From an uncultured Solirubrobacterales bacterium (GTDB lineage Bacteria; Actinomycetota; Thermoleophilia; Solirubrobacterales; Solirubrobacteraceae), in NCBI GenBank assembly GCA_937973575.1, contig CALJKH010000091.1, forward strand, positions 1 to 13,593: a DNA stretch of 13,593 nt. Direction: 5' to 3'. Position 1 is the first letter of the stretch; each line of letters begins with the position of its first letter. Below the pieces are notes generated by a model. That model was not told where the DNA came from and made no database searches. It saw nothing but the letters and a program-made list of their open reading frames with translations. Positions 1 through 7,518 of the stretch are shown piece by piece. The position numbers were made by a program, and so were the translations under genes.

Positions 1-2
1 CA

Positions 3-1175
3 ACAGGAGAAGGCGACATTGCCCCTGTCGAGGGGATGCCCCCGTTCAGTGGCGGGGCCGTTGGCATGTTCGGATACGACCTTGTGCGAACTGTTGAGCC
101 TCTGGGTGCCCCTAACGAGGACCCGGTTGGGCTTCCGGACCTCGCGTTGATGCTGACTGAATCGATCGTTGCCTTCGACCACCTCCAGAACCGGTTGATC
201 GTGTTCTCGCTTATTCACAGCGATGCCGGCGACGTCGGTGAAGCGTGGGACCGCGCTGTGGAGACAATCGAAGAGGTCAGGGAACGGCTCGCACTTCCAC
301 TCACCCCAAGCTCTGGGGAAGCCATTGAGGCGCCGGAATTCGTTTCGAACACAACTCCCGAGCGGTTCAAGGAGATGGTCTCAACGATCATCGAATATGT
401 GCGGGCTGGAGACGCCTTCCAGGTTGTTCCATCTCAGAGGTGGACTGCTGAGACTGGCCTTCCTGCATTTGCCATCTACCGAGGCCTCCGAGCTGTTAAC
501 CCGAGCCCTTATATGTACTTCCTTGACTTTGGCGACTTCGAAATTGCCGGCGCGAGTCCTGAACCCCTGCTCACTGTGAGCGGTGACCATGTCTCGACAA
601 AGCCGATCGCTGGAACCCGGCCTCGCGGTGCAACTCCGGAAGAGGACCGCCTGATCGCGGAGGACCTCCTTGCTGACCCCAAGGAACGGGCTGAGCACGT
701 GATGCTCGTCGACCTTGGTCGGAACGACATTGGTCGCGTCTGCGACTACGGCACTGTTGAGGTTGAAGAGCTGATGGCAGTCGAGATGTACTCGCATGTG
801 ATGCACATCGTTAGCTCTGTTGGAGGAACACTTCGATCCGATGTAAGGCCAATCGATGCGCTCAGGTCTGTCCTGCCAGCGGGAACTCTCTCCGGGGCTC
901 CCAAGGTGCGCGCAATGGAGATCATTGACGAGCTCGAGCAGGTCAAGCGCGGAGGCTATGGCGGAGCAATCGGTTACCTCTCCTACACAGGTGACCTCGA
1001 TGTCTGTATCCACATCCGGACAGTCGTAGTTAAGGACGGGAAGGCTCACATCCAGGCTGGTGGCGGCACAGTTGCCGATGCACTTCCTGATTACGAGCTA
1101 GCTGAATCGGAGGCCAAGGCCCGAGCGGTGATGCGTGCCGTTGAGCTTGCCTCAACGAGGGGTGATTGGCAGTGA
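3..1175 (+). CDS. trpE: Anthranilate synthase component I (5' truncated by window)
   Basis: This is the chorismate-binding subunit of anthranilate synthase, which makes anthranilate from chorismate with ammonia supplied by TrpG; it is the first committed step of tryptophan synthesis and is cytoplasmic. The reading frame is open from base 3, upstream of the first visible ATG at 36, so the gene begins outside the window; 390 residues are visible and roughly the first 100 of a usual ~500 are missing, including the region where the tryptophan feedback site lies. Visible family motifs include FQVVPSQR, PIAGTRPRG, AEHVMLVDLGRND, LPAGTLSGAPKVRAMEII and IQAGGGTVADALPDYE, all typical of the chorismate-binding fold. 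The AGT in PIAGTRPRG and the adjacent trpG favour anthranilate synthase over aminodeoxychorismate or isochorismate synthase. The TGA stop overlaps the trpG GTG. Identification is firm; the true start cannot be seen. Confidence 0.97.
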   Translation, partial: TGEGDIAPVEGMPPFSGGAVGMFGYDLVRTVEPLGAPNEDPVGLPDLALMLTESIVAFDHLQNRLIVFSLIHSDAGDVGEAWDRAVETIEEVRERLALPLTPSSGEAIEAPEFVSNTTPERFKEMVSTIIEYVRAGDAFQVVPSQRWTAETGLPAFAIYRGLRAVNPSPYMYFLDFGDFEIAGASPEPLLTVSGDHVSTKPIAGTRPRGATPEEDRLIAEDLLADPKERAEHVMLVDLGRNDIGRVCDYGTVEVEELMAVEMYSHVMHIVSSVGGTLRSDVRPIDALRSVLPAGTLSGAPKVRAMEIIDELEQVKRGGYGGAIGYLSYTGDLDVCIHIRTVVVKDGKAHIQAGGGTVADALPDYELAESEAKARAVMRAVELASTRGDWQ

Positions 1176-1762
1176 GCCAGCAGCGCGTTCTCGTAATTGA
1201 CAACTACGACTCCTTCACCTGGAACCTCGTTCAGTACCTCGGGGAGCTTGGATGCGAGGTCGATGTCGTGCGCAACGACCAGGCAACGGGCGAGGAGCTA
1301 CTCACGCGTGGGTATGACCGACTCGTCGTATCCCCAGGTCCTTGCACTCCCAACGAATCGGGAATCTCGCTGGACTGTGTTCGCCTGTTCCCAGAGGCTG
1401 GGATTCCGACGCTTGGGGTTTGCCTTGGCCATCAAGCGATGGCGCAGGCCTTCGGCGGAACGGTTGTTCGGGGAGAGCCCATCCATGGCAAGACCGGAGT
1501 CATCACCCATGACGGCAAGGGTGTCTACGCTGGCCTTCCGGAGTCGGTGACAGTAGGTCGTTACCACTCGCTGGTTGTCGATCCTCAAGCGAGCGGGGAT
1601 CTCGAGATCGTGGCGACTGGGCAGGATGGAGTTGTGATGGGAGTGCGACACCCAAGCCTTCCGGCTGAGGGAGTTCAGTTCCACCCAGAGTCAATTTTGA
1701 CTGACTGCGGCCACGCGATGCTTGCCAACTTTCTCAATACAAGTGATTCTTCAACTCTGTGA
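1172..1762 (+). CDS. trpG: Anthranilate synthase component II (glutamine amidotransferase)
   Basis: TrpG is a class I glutamine amidotransferase that releases ammonia from glutamine and passes it to TrpE. The 196-residue product has the family length and is not fused to TrpD or TrpE. It starts with the usual VLVIDNYDSFTWNLVQYL, has the oxyanion-hole segment VVSPGPCTPNESG, the nucleophile Cys84 in GVCLGHQA, and His171/Glu173 in QFHPES completing the triad. The start chosen is GTG at 1172, which overlaps the trpE stop (GTGA) and sits 7-8 bases after AGGGGTGA (1157-1164), a reasonable ribosome binding site. A TTG at 1166 would be in frame but lies on top of that site. Because it directly follows trpE, anthranilate synthesis is its main job; a shared role in folate synthesis (as PabA) is possible in organisms with one copy but cannot be judged here. 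Confidence 0.96.
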   Translation: MSQQRVLVIDNYDSFTWNLVQYLGELGCEVDVVRNDQATGEELLTRGYDRLVVSPGPCTPNESGISLDCVRLFPEAGIPTLGVCLGHQAMAQAFGGTVVRGEPIHGKTGVITHDGKGVYAGLPESVTVGRYHSLVVDPQASGDLEIVATGQDGVVMGVRHPSLPAEGVQFHPESILTDCGHAMLANFLNTSDSSTL

Positions 1763-2790
1763 CCGACGCTCCGAGCCCTAACTCAAGTCTCACCGCAGCG
1801 ATTGACGCGCTCTGTGCCGGCGAGGACCTTTCCGCTACAACGGCAGCAGAGGTCTTGGCGGAAATCATGGGGGGTCGGGTTAACGAGGTTCAAACCGCAG
1901 GATTCCTTATCGCTTTGCGAGCAAAGGGCGAGACTGCCTCAGAGGTCGCCGGGCTCGCACGAACGATGCGTTCGCTGGCGACACCTGTGACTCCTTCGGC
2001 TAGCCCGCTTGTTGACACTGCTGGCACTGGTGGTGGCGCATCAACCTTCAACGTTTCGACCACAGCTGCACTGATCGCGGCTGGGGCCGGCGTAGCGATG
2101 GCTAAGCATGGCAATCGCTCGGCGACAAGTAAATCTGGATCTGCGGATTTGCTTGAGGCTCTAGGAGTTCGCATTGACATGACACCTGAGGAGACCGCTG
2201 AGTGCATCGACACCATTGGTTTCGGGTTTATGTTCGCTCCTGCGCATCACGCTGCAACCCGTTTCGTCGTGCCAGTGCGCATGGGGCTAGGGACGCGCAC
2301 AGTCTTCAACTTCCTTGGTCCCCTCACTAACCCCGCCAATGCGCCCCGTCAGATCATTGGCGTCGGTGACCGTTCGAAGCTAACCCTTGTTGCTGAGGCG
2401 TTGCTTGAACTTGGCTCTGAGCGCGCGCTGGTTGTGAACAGTGAGGATGGACTTGACGAGATCAGCATCTCAGCTCCGACAACCCTCATTGAGGTGCGGG
2501 GCGGGAAGGTTGAGACCAGCTCTGTCTCCCCAACTGACTTTGGTTTCGAGGAGGCTGACCTCGCCGCTGTCGCGGGAGGTAGCCCAGAGGAGAACGCTGC
2601 CCGCACCGTGTCGATTCTCGCTGGGGACGCTGGGCCGCACCGCAATCTTGCTGTTCTTAATGCTGGGGCGGCAATCCTTGTTGCCGGAGAGGGAGACGAC
2701 CTCGTGGAATGTGTTCGCCGAGCTGAGGAATCGATTGACAGTGGCTCTGCTCGACGTGTTCTTGACCAACTGATCGCCTTCGGGAACTAA
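1759..2790 (+). CDS. trpD: Anthranilate phosphoribosyltransferase
   Basis: TrpD transfers the phosphoribosyl group of PRPP to anthranilate, giving N-(5'-phosphoribosyl)anthranilate. The 343-residue protein matches the family length. An N-terminal helical domain (about residues 1-75) is followed by the PRPP site VDTAGTGGGASTFNVST, the KHGNRSATSKSGSADLLEALG stretch that shapes the anthranilate tunnel and phosphate contacts, the conserved PVRMGLGTRTVFNFLGPLTNP, and the acidic metal-binding DGLDE. Translation starts at GTG 1759, which overlaps the trpG stop as GTGA; no convincing Shine-Dalgarno sequence precedes it, so reinitiation after trpG is the likely route. The end overlaps trpC by one base in TAATG. 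Nothing is missing or unusual in the catalytic motifs. Confidence 0.96.
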   Translation: MTDAPSPNSSLTAAIDALCAGEDLSATTAAEVLAEIMGGRVNEVQTAGFLIALRAKGETASEVAGLARTMRSLATPVTPSASPLVDTAGTGGGASTFNVSTTAALIAAGAGVAMAKHGNRSATSKSGSADLLEALGVRIDMTPEETAECIDTIGFGFMFAPAHHAATRFVVPVRMGLGTRTVFNFLGPLTNPANAPRQIIGVGDRSKLTLVAEALLELGSERALVVNSEDGLDEISISAPTTLIEVRGGKVETSSVSPTDFGFEEADLAAVAGGSPEENAARTVSILAGDAGPHRNLAVLNAGAAILVAGEGDDLVECVRRAEESIDSGSARRVLDQLIAFGN

Positions 2791-3569
2791 TGACTCGCTT
2801 AGATCAGATCCTTGAAACGACCCGCGAATCGGTAGCCCGGCGCAAGCTTGCAACGCCTCAGGATGAGTTGGCAGCAACGCTAACTCCGAAGCGTCCAGAC
2901 CGTCGCTTTGCTGAGGCACTTTCCAAGCCCGGCCTTTCGCTGATTGCGGAGCACAAGCGAAGCAGTCCCTCTGCAGGTGCTATCCGAGAGGATCTTGAAC
3001 TGCTTGATGTCACATCCGCTTATGAGGCTGGTGGAGCTTCAGCTCTCAGCGTCCTGACAGAGGAGACCTGGTTTGGCGGTTCACTTGACGATCTTCGCTC
3101 CGTGCGGGCGTCAACGGATCTTCCGATCCTGCGCAAGGACTTCACCGTCGATAGGTATCAAATACTTGAGGCTGCGGAAGCCGGCGCAGATGCAATTCTG
3201 CTGATCGTCGCTGCTCTTGATCTTTCGGAGCTTCAGGAGTTCGAGGCCGAGGCATTTTCACTTGGACTAGATGTACTGATCGAAGTCCACGACGAGGAGG
3301 AGCTCGAAGTTGCTCTTCAGATGGAATCGCCACTGATCGGAATCAACAACAGGAACCTCAAGGATTTCACTGTTGATATCGAGCGAACGTTCGAACTGCT
3401 TCCAGACATTCCGGCAGGCAAGACCGTTGTGTCCGAGTCAGGGATTCGTGAGCCAGATCAAGTCGAGCGCCTTGACAAGGTAGGGATTGACGCTGTCCTA
3501 GTAGGTGAGTCTCTGATGCGAGCGGCTGACCTTCGAACAGCTGTTATTGACTTGCTTTCCCGGACTTAG
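2790..3569 (+). CDS. trpC: Indole-3-glycerol phosphate synthase
   Basis: TrpC is a TIM-barrel enzyme that closes the indole ring, converting carboxyphenylaminodeoxyribulose phosphate to indole-3-glycerol phosphate. The 259-residue length is that of the stand-alone enzyme, not the TrpC-TrpF fusion of enterobacteria; trpF is separate downstream. Landmarks are the N-terminal helix LDQILETTRESVARRK, the catalytic lysine region LIAEHKRSSPSAG, LRKDFTVDRYQILEA with a second conserved lysine, IGINNRNLKDFTVD, VVSESGIREPDQV and the phosphate-binding VLVGESLMRA. The ATG shares its A with the trpD stop TAA. After the stop TAG the tight gene overlaps end: 33 bases separate it from the preferred ATG of the protease gene that follows. 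Confidence 0.96.
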   Translation: MTRLDQILETTRESVARRKLATPQDELAATLTPKRPDRRFAEALSKPGLSLIAEHKRSSPSAGAIREDLELLDVTSAYEAGGASALSVLTEETWFGGSLDDLRSVRASTDLPILRKDFTVDRYQILEAAEAGADAILLIVAALDLSELQEFEAEAFSLGLDVLIEVHDEEELEVALQMESPLIGINNRNLKDFTVDIERTFELLPDIPAGKTVVSESGIREPDQVERLDKVGIDAVLVGESLMRAADLRTAVIDLLSRT

Positions 3570-3602
3570 GAAATCTTGAAGTTGGGCAGTCAAGATCGCT
3601 CC

Positions 3603-4763
3603 ATGAAGAAACAAATTCTCTCTCTCACAGCAGCAGGTCTAGTTGGTGGAGCCCTTGTGGCTCTTGTCGTTGCGGTCGGCGGTTCTCAACTTGGCTCGAC
3701 CACAGTGATGCAGGTGTCCGGTAGCGGTCAGCCGATCAGAGTCTCGAACTCGAATTCGGGTGAAACACCCCGTGACATCTACAAGAACGACGCTCCGGGC
3801 GTTGTCTACATCACATCGACAATCGTTCAAAAGACCCAAGACCCATTTGGCTTCCAGCAGAACCAGTCTGGTCAGGCAACCGGCTCAGGCTTCGTGATCG
3901 ATAAGAACGGCTTGATCCTGACCAACTTCCACGTTGTCGACGGCGCAAGCGATATCAAGGTCGGCTTTGACGACAAGAAGACTGTTCGAGCTCGCCTAGT
4001 TGGCAAAGACCCGTCGACTGACATTGCACTTTTGAAGGTTGACCCGAGCGGCGTTTCGCTCCACCCGCTCAAGCTCGGTGATTCGAGTAATGCGCAAGTT
4101 GGCGATCCTGTGCTCGCTATCGGCAACCCGTTCAACCTCGCAAGGACTCTTACAACTGGCGTGGTTAGTGCCCTTCAGCGGAAAATCAGCGCTCCAAACG
4201 GATTCACCATCAGCGACGTGATCCAGACTGATGCTGCAATTAACCCGGGCAACAGCGGCGGGCCATTGCTCAATTCGGCCGGGGAAGTGATCGGCATCAA
4301 CAGCCAGATCGATACGGGTGGAAGTGGCTCCAACGGCAATGTCGGTATTGGCTTTGCCGTGCCGATCAACACAGCCAAGAAGATCCTCCCAACCATTGAG
4401 AAGGGCCAGCGTGTGGAGCGCGGTTGGCTTGGGGTTTCTTCCCAAACGATCGACGCGTCGCTCGCTTCTCTGAAGCTGCCAGCGCAATCCGGGGCTCTTG
4501 TTCAACAGGTGACTCCCAATAGCCCTGCCGCCAAGGCCGGTCTCAAGGGCGGCACCGAGCAGGTTCAGATTGGTGGCCAGGCGCTCCTTCTTGGTGGCGA
4601 TGTGATCATCGGCGCCGATGGGCAGCAGGTGAAGACTGCTGATGACCTAGCCGCATCAATCGCTGGCAAGTCGCCAGGCACCAAAGTGGAGTTGAAGATC
4701 AAGCGCGGGTCCGAGACGTTGACCAAGACTGTGACTCTTGGCAACAGGCCCGCTGGCCTTTGA
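3603..4763 (+). CDS. HtrA/DegP-family serine protease with one PDZ domain, membrane-anchored
   Basis: A trypsin-fold envelope quality-control protease. From ATG 3603 the product has 386 residues: a lysine-led hydrophobic segment (about residues 4-27) that would act as signal anchor, a low-complexity Ser/Gly/Asn linker to about residue 55, the protease domain (about 58-275) and one C-terminal PDZ domain (about 285-380). The triad is visible: His110 in LTNFHVVDGA, Asp140 in STDIALLKVD and Ser218 in NPGNSGGPL. There is no Cys before the catalytic domain, so it is not a lipoprotein. The start is uncertain: in-frame TTG codons at 3576 and 3582 follow an AGGAAA at 3568-3573 with better spacing than anything before the ATG, but ATG gives a clean MKK start. 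It lies inside the trp operon between trpC and trpF, an odd place for a protease. DegP, DegQ and DegS cannot be distinguished by sequence alone. Confidence 0.93.
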   Translation: MKKQILSLTAAGLVGGALVALVVAVGGSQLGSTTVMQVSGSGQPIRVSNSNSGETPRDIYKNDAPGVVYITSTIVQKTQDPFGFQQNQSGQATGSGFVIDKNGLILTNFHVVDGASDIKVGFDDKKTVRARLVGKDPSTDIALLKVDPSGVSLHPLKLGDSSNAQVGDPVLAIGNPFNLARTLTTGVVSALQRKISAPNGFTISDVIQTDAAINPGNSGGPLLNSAGEVIGINSQIDTGGSGSNGNVGIGFAVPINTAKKILPTIEKGQRVERGWLGVSSQTIDASLASLKLPAQSGALVQQVTPNSPAAKAGLKGGTEQVQIGGQALLLGGDVIIGADGQQVKTADDLAASIAGKSPGTKVELKIKRGSETLTKTVTLGNRPAGL

Positions 4764-4787
4764 TCACTCCGAGTTAGGGCCTTCAGT

Positions 4788-4831
4788 CCCGATGCGGGGC
4801 CACCAGTTAGCTCTGGTGGCTGCGCGTCGGG
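4788..4831 (+). promoter_or_regulatory. Long GC-rich hairpin in the htrA-trpF spacer
   Basis: Bases 4788-4796 pair with 4823-4831 (9 bp, one G-U) and, after a single G-G mismatch (4797/4822), 4798-4806 pair with 4813-4821 (9 bp, one G-U), leaving a six-base TTAGCT loop. This is by far the strongest stem in the trp operon spacers. There is no T-run after it, so it is not a textbook intrinsic terminator. It could stop or slow transcription by another route, protect the 3' end of the htrA message, or act in a leader that controls trpF-trpB-trpA. Right after it, smaller stems compete for the same bases: TCGGG 4827-4831 with CCCGA 4837-4841, and GCCC 4836-4839 with GGGC 4846-4849 followed by TTT. 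The pairing is read directly; the function is inferred. Confidence 0.6.
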
Positions 4832-4867
4832 TTGTGCCCGAGAAAGGGCTTTGGGCGCCCGGCGCTC

Positions 4868-4873
4868 TACCAT
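4868..4873 (+). promoter_or_regulatory. Candidate -10 box (TACCAT) for a leaderless trpF transcript
   Basis: TACCAT fits the actinobacterial TANNNT -10 consensus and ends exactly 7 bases before the trpF GTG at 4881. That spacing would put the transcription start at or next to the start codon. The only Shine-Dalgarno-like bases (AGGTGA, 4875-4880) touch the start codon and are too close to be useful, which also favours a leaderless start. The same geometry recurs at 7516 and 8137. Confidence 0.45.
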
Positions 4874-4880
4874 CAGGTGA

Positions 4881-5576
4881 GTGAGCAAGCCACCTGTTCA
4901 AATCAAGTACTGCGGAGTGACCCGAGTCGAGGACGCCCTTATGGCCGTCGAACTTGGTGCATGGGCAGTTGGGATGGTCTTCCACCGCGAATCGCCGCGG
5001 TCTTGCCCTGTGGACGATGCCTTCGAGATCGCCAGCGCTGTAAAGCGCAATGCCGAATCCGTTGGGGTCTTCGTCAATTCCTCGCTTGATTCAGTCGCAC
5101 GGATTGCTGATCTTGTTGGCCTCACGATGGTCCAGCTGCACGGGGATGAAGGTCCTGACTACTGCGCTGAGATTGCACGGCGTACCGGCTGCCAAATCAT
5201 CAAGGCAGCGCGCGTTAAGAGCCCTGCCGACATCACCGACCTTCGCCGCTATCGAACAGGCTTTCACCTGCTTGACGCCCACGTGGCTGGAGTTCCAGGC
5301 GGCACTGGTGAGACATTCCCGTGGGAGTTCGCCAAGACAGACAACGGCGGCGCCCCGGTGATCCTTGCAGGCGGACTTACAGCATCGAATGTCGTCGAGG
5401 CCATCAATCAGGCCTCTCCCTTCGCAGTTGACACCTCATCCGGAGTAGAGAGCAGCCCAGGTGTTAAGGACCATGTCGCGATGCGTGAGTTCCACGATGC
5501 TGTCAGGTCGCTAGACCCCGTAGTTGTTGAGGAACCGTCGGAACTTGAAGAGGAACCATCGGAGGTAGAAGCATGA
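4881..5576 (+). CDS. trpF: Phosphoribosylanthranilate isomerase with acidic C-terminal tail
   Basis: TrpF performs the Amadori rearrangement of phosphoribosylanthranilate to carboxyphenylaminodeoxyribulose phosphate, the step between TrpD and TrpC. Family landmarks of this small TIM barrel are the N-terminal VQIKYCGVTRVEDA with its catalytic Cys, GMVFHRESPRSCP, VGVFVN, VQLHGDE, LLDAHVAGVPGGTGETFPWEF with the catalytic Asp, VILAGGLTASNV and AVDTSSGVESSPGVKDH. The barrel should end near residue 213; the last ~20 residues are an added acidic tail (EEPSELEEEPSEVEA) made by a tandem duplication described separately. The GTG start at 4881 gives a normal N-terminus. The stop overlaps the trpB ATG (ATGA). 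It follows a 117-base spacer after htrA, so it may head its own trpFBA unit. At 231 residues it is slightly longer than the usual 200-210. Confidence 0.95.
   Translation: MSKPPVQIKYCGVTRVEDALMAVELGAWAVGMVFHRESPRSCPVDDAFEIASAVKRNAESVGVFVNSSLDSVARIADLVGLTMVQLHGDEGPDYCAEIARRTGCQIIKAARVKSPADITDLRRYRTGFHLLDAHVAGVPGGTGETFPWEFAKTDNGGAPVILAGGLTASNVVEAINQASPFAVDTSSGVESSPGVKDHVAMREFHDAVRSLDPVVVEEPSELEEEPSEVEA
5529..5570 (+). repeat. Imperfect 21-bp tandem duplication at the end of trpF
   Basis: Two abutting 21-base units (5529-5549 and 5550-5570) match at 17 of 21 positions, and each codes for an EEPSE(L/V)E unit of the TrpF tail. The second unit differs in the bases that create GGAGG, the trpB ribosome binding site; the first has GGAAC there. 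Confidence 0.85.
5561..5565 (+). promoter_or_regulatory. Strong ribosome binding site for trpB
   Basis: GGAGG lies 7 bases before the trpB ATG at 5573, inside the last codons of trpF. It is the best Shine-Dalgarno match in this operon and confirms the trpB start; most other trp genes here seem to rely on overlap coupling. Confidence 0.85.
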
Positions 5577-6733
5577 GCGCAGTTGAGCATCGTTTCGGTC
5601 GCTATGGCGGCAGGTACGTGCCAGAGACACTTATGCCCGCGCTCGAGGAGCTTGAGGCAGCTTGGATCGAGGCCAGAGATGACGCCGCTTTCCACGCCGA
5701 GCTGGACATTCTCCTCCGCGACTTTGCTGGCCGGCCAACGCCGCTCTATCTAGCGGAGCGCCTCAGCGAGCTCCGTGGAGCAGAACTATGGCTTAAGCGC
5801 GAAGACCTCCTTCACACTGGAGCTCACAAGATCAACAACGCTCTGGGGCAGGCCCTGCTCGCCAAGAGGATGGGGAAGCGGCGGATCATTGCTGAGACTG
5901 GTGCCGGCCAACACGGTGTGGCAACAGCAGTGGCCTGTGCTCGACTCGGTCTCGATTGCGTTGTCTACATGGGAGCAGAGGACATCCGTCGCCAGCAGCC
6001 CAACGTGGAGCGGATGCGCCTCCTCGGGGCAACGGTTGCTCCAGTTGAATCGGGCGCCAAGACTCTTAAGGAGGCTGTGAGCGAAGCGATCCGCGATTGG
6101 GTGGCGTCAGTTGAGACAAGCCACTACATCATCGGTTCAGCTGTGGGTCCAGCTCCATTCCCAGCGATTGTCCGTGACTTCCACAGAGTGATTTCAGACG
6201 AGGCCCGGGCTCAGATGCTTGAGCGAACGGGGTCTCTGCCGAAGCGCGTCATCGCATGCGTTGGCGGTGGCAGCAATGCGATCGGCGGATTCGCAGCATT
6301 TCTGGATGATGAGGGTGTTGAGCTGATCGGCGTTGAAGCTGCAGGCGAGGGCTTGGACTCTGGCCGCCACGGTGCCCCGCTAACTGCTGGAGGCCGACCA
6401 GGCATTCTCCACGGCTCTCTCTCGGCTGTTATGCAGGACGAAGAGGGGCAGATTGCTGAAGCACACAGCGTCAGCGCCGGATTGGACTACCCTGGCTCCG
6501 GCCCCCAACACGCGCACCTTCGGGAGACCGGTCGCGCCACTTACGTCGCTGTCACTGACACTGAAGCACTCGCTGCGTTCCGTCAGGTCTGCGAAGTCGA
6601 AGGAATCATTCCTGCGCTTGAGACTTCGCATGCCCTAGCGTGGGCGATGGATAACCCGGGAGATCGTGATCTTTTGATCCTGTCGGGTCGTGGGGACAAG
6701 GATCTAGCCGAAGTGCTCGCGAGGACGTCTTAG
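5573..6733 (+). CDS. trpB: Tryptophan synthase beta chain
   Basis: TrpB condenses indole with L-serine to form L-tryptophan using pyridoxal phosphate, in an alpha2-beta2 complex with TrpA. The 386-residue protein begins with the conserved FGRYGGRYVPETLMPALEEL. The PLP lysine is Lys86 in HTGAHKINNALGQ, followed by the catalytic Glu in IAETGAGQHGVA, the phosphate-binding glycine loop VGGGSNAIG, and the C-terminal SGRGDKDL. Length and motifs match the canonical TrpB1 that pairs with TrpA, rather than the stand-alone TrpB2 type. It starts at ATG 5573 behind a GGAGG and overlaps the trpF stop (ATGA); its own TAG stop shares a base with the trpA GTG. No missing residues were noticed. Confidence 0.97.
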   Translation: MSAVEHRFGRYGGRYVPETLMPALEELEAAWIEARDDAAFHAELDILLRDFAGRPTPLYLAERLSELRGAELWLKREDLLHTGAHKINNALGQALLAKRMGKRRIIAETGAGQHGVATAVACARLGLDCVVYMGAEDIRRQQPNVERMRLLGATVAPVESGAKTLKEAVSEAIRDWVASVETSHYIIGSAVGPAPFPAIVRDFHRVISDEARAQMLERTGSLPKRVIACVGGGSNAIGGFAAFLDDEGVELIGVEAAGEGLDSGRHGAPLTAGGRPGILHGSLSAVMQDEEGQIAEAHSVSAGLDYPGSGPQHAHLRETGRATYVAVTDTEALAAFRQVCEVEGIIPALETSHALAWAMDNPGDRDLLILSGRGDKDLAEVLARTS

Positions 6734-7518
6734 TGACGGGAACGGAGCGCATCGAAGCAGCGTTCGCGGCCCGTGACGGTAAGGCAGCGCTTATGCCCTA
6801 CCTCATGGCTTGCTATCCCGATGAGGCAACCTCAATCGAAATTGGTATGGCCTGCGCCGACGCTGGCGCTGATCTAGTCGAGCTTGGCATTCCGTATAGC
6901 GATCCACTCGCTGATGGTCCGGTAATTCACGCTGCTGCGACTGCAGCTCTTGACTCTGGTGCCACAGTAGTTGGTGCTTTGAGAGTCGCCACCGCACTTG
7001 GTGACCGAATTCCCGTTGTCGTCATGTGTTACGCCAACCTAGTGATGACGATGGGCTGGGACGCATTTGCAGAGCAGCTCATTCAAGCGAATGCATGTGG
7101 CCTGATCTGCCCGGATCTTCCGTTGGAGGAGGCTCCAGAGGCTCTCGCGGCTCTTGACGCCCGCGGCCTCGCACTTGTGCCACTCGTTGCGCCGACGACC
7201 CCAGACTCGCGCCTTGCCGACATCGGCGAGCGCGCACGAGGCTTTCTTTACACCGTGTCGGTCGCCGGAACCACCGGGGAGCGGGAAGGCATTGCCCCAG
7301 GCGTAGGTGATGTAGTCGCCCGAGCAAAGGCTTCAACCTCAGTTCCAGTCGCGGTTGGCTTTGGTATTTCTACCCCTGAACAGGCCGCTGGAACCGCTGA
7401 TGCGGGGGCTGACGGGGTCATCATTGGCAGCCGTCTTGTCCGTGCCGCAGGTGAATCAGATGACCCTGCTGAGGCCGTCGGTGCTGCCGTGGCTGAGTTC
7501 GCCGCCGCTCTTCGCTAG
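6733..7518 (+). CDS. trpA: Tryptophan synthase alpha chain
   Basis: TrpA cleaves indole-3-glycerol phosphate to indole and glyceraldehyde 3-phosphate and channels indole to TrpB. The 261-residue TIM barrel has the catalytic pair Glu50 and Asp61 in LVELGIPYSDPLADGPVI, equivalent to Glu49/Asp60 of the Salmonella enzyme. Also present are the ADLVELG strand, the loop LICPDLPLEEA, LVPLVAPTTPDSRL, the active-site loop segment YTVSVAGTTGERE, and the phosphate-binding VAVGFGIST and GVIIGSRLV. The GTG start at 6733 overlaps the last base of the trpB TAG. It is the last trp gene; a small membrane-protein gene begins 10 bases after its stop. Confidence 0.97.
   Translation: MTGTERIEAAFAARDGKAALMPYLMACYPDEATSIEIGMACADAGADLVELGIPYSDPLADGPVIHAAATAALDSGATVVGALRVATALGDRIPVVVMCYANLVMTMGWDAFAEQLIQANACGLICPDLPLEEAPEALAALDARGLALVPLVAPTTPDSRLADIGERARGFLYTVSVAGTTGEREGIAPGVGDVVARAKASTSVPVAVGFGISTPEQAAGTADAGADGVIIGSRLVRAAGESDDPAEAVGAAVAEFAAALR

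Noticed and set aside
381..1049. 222-codon open frame antisense to trpE
   Set aside because: It lies wholly opposite a conserved enzyme, has no recognisable domain, and similar antisense frames are common in GC-rich genes.
3576..3602. Upstream TTG starts (3576, 3582) for the protease
   Set aside because: AGGAAA at 3568-3573 gives TTG 3582 reasonable spacing, so this is not excluded, but the ATG at 3603 begins a normal MKK signal anchor and was preferred.
3996..4505. 169-codon open frame antisense to htrA
   Set aside because: It is opposite the conserved protease domain, has a composition typical of shadow frames (Arg/Leu rich, low complexity), and no family motif.
4814..4819. Tandem Trp codons TGGTGG inside the htrA-trpF hairpin, suggesting a tryptophan leader peptide
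   Set aside because: In that frame a TAG stop lies at 4808-4810 and no start codon falls between it and the TGGs, so no leader peptide can include them.
4896..4904. GTTCAAATC, resembling a tRNA T-loop
   Set aside because: The flanking bases do not form the five-pair T-stem, no acceptor, D or anticodon stems are found, and the bases are coding sequence in the conserved start of TrpF.
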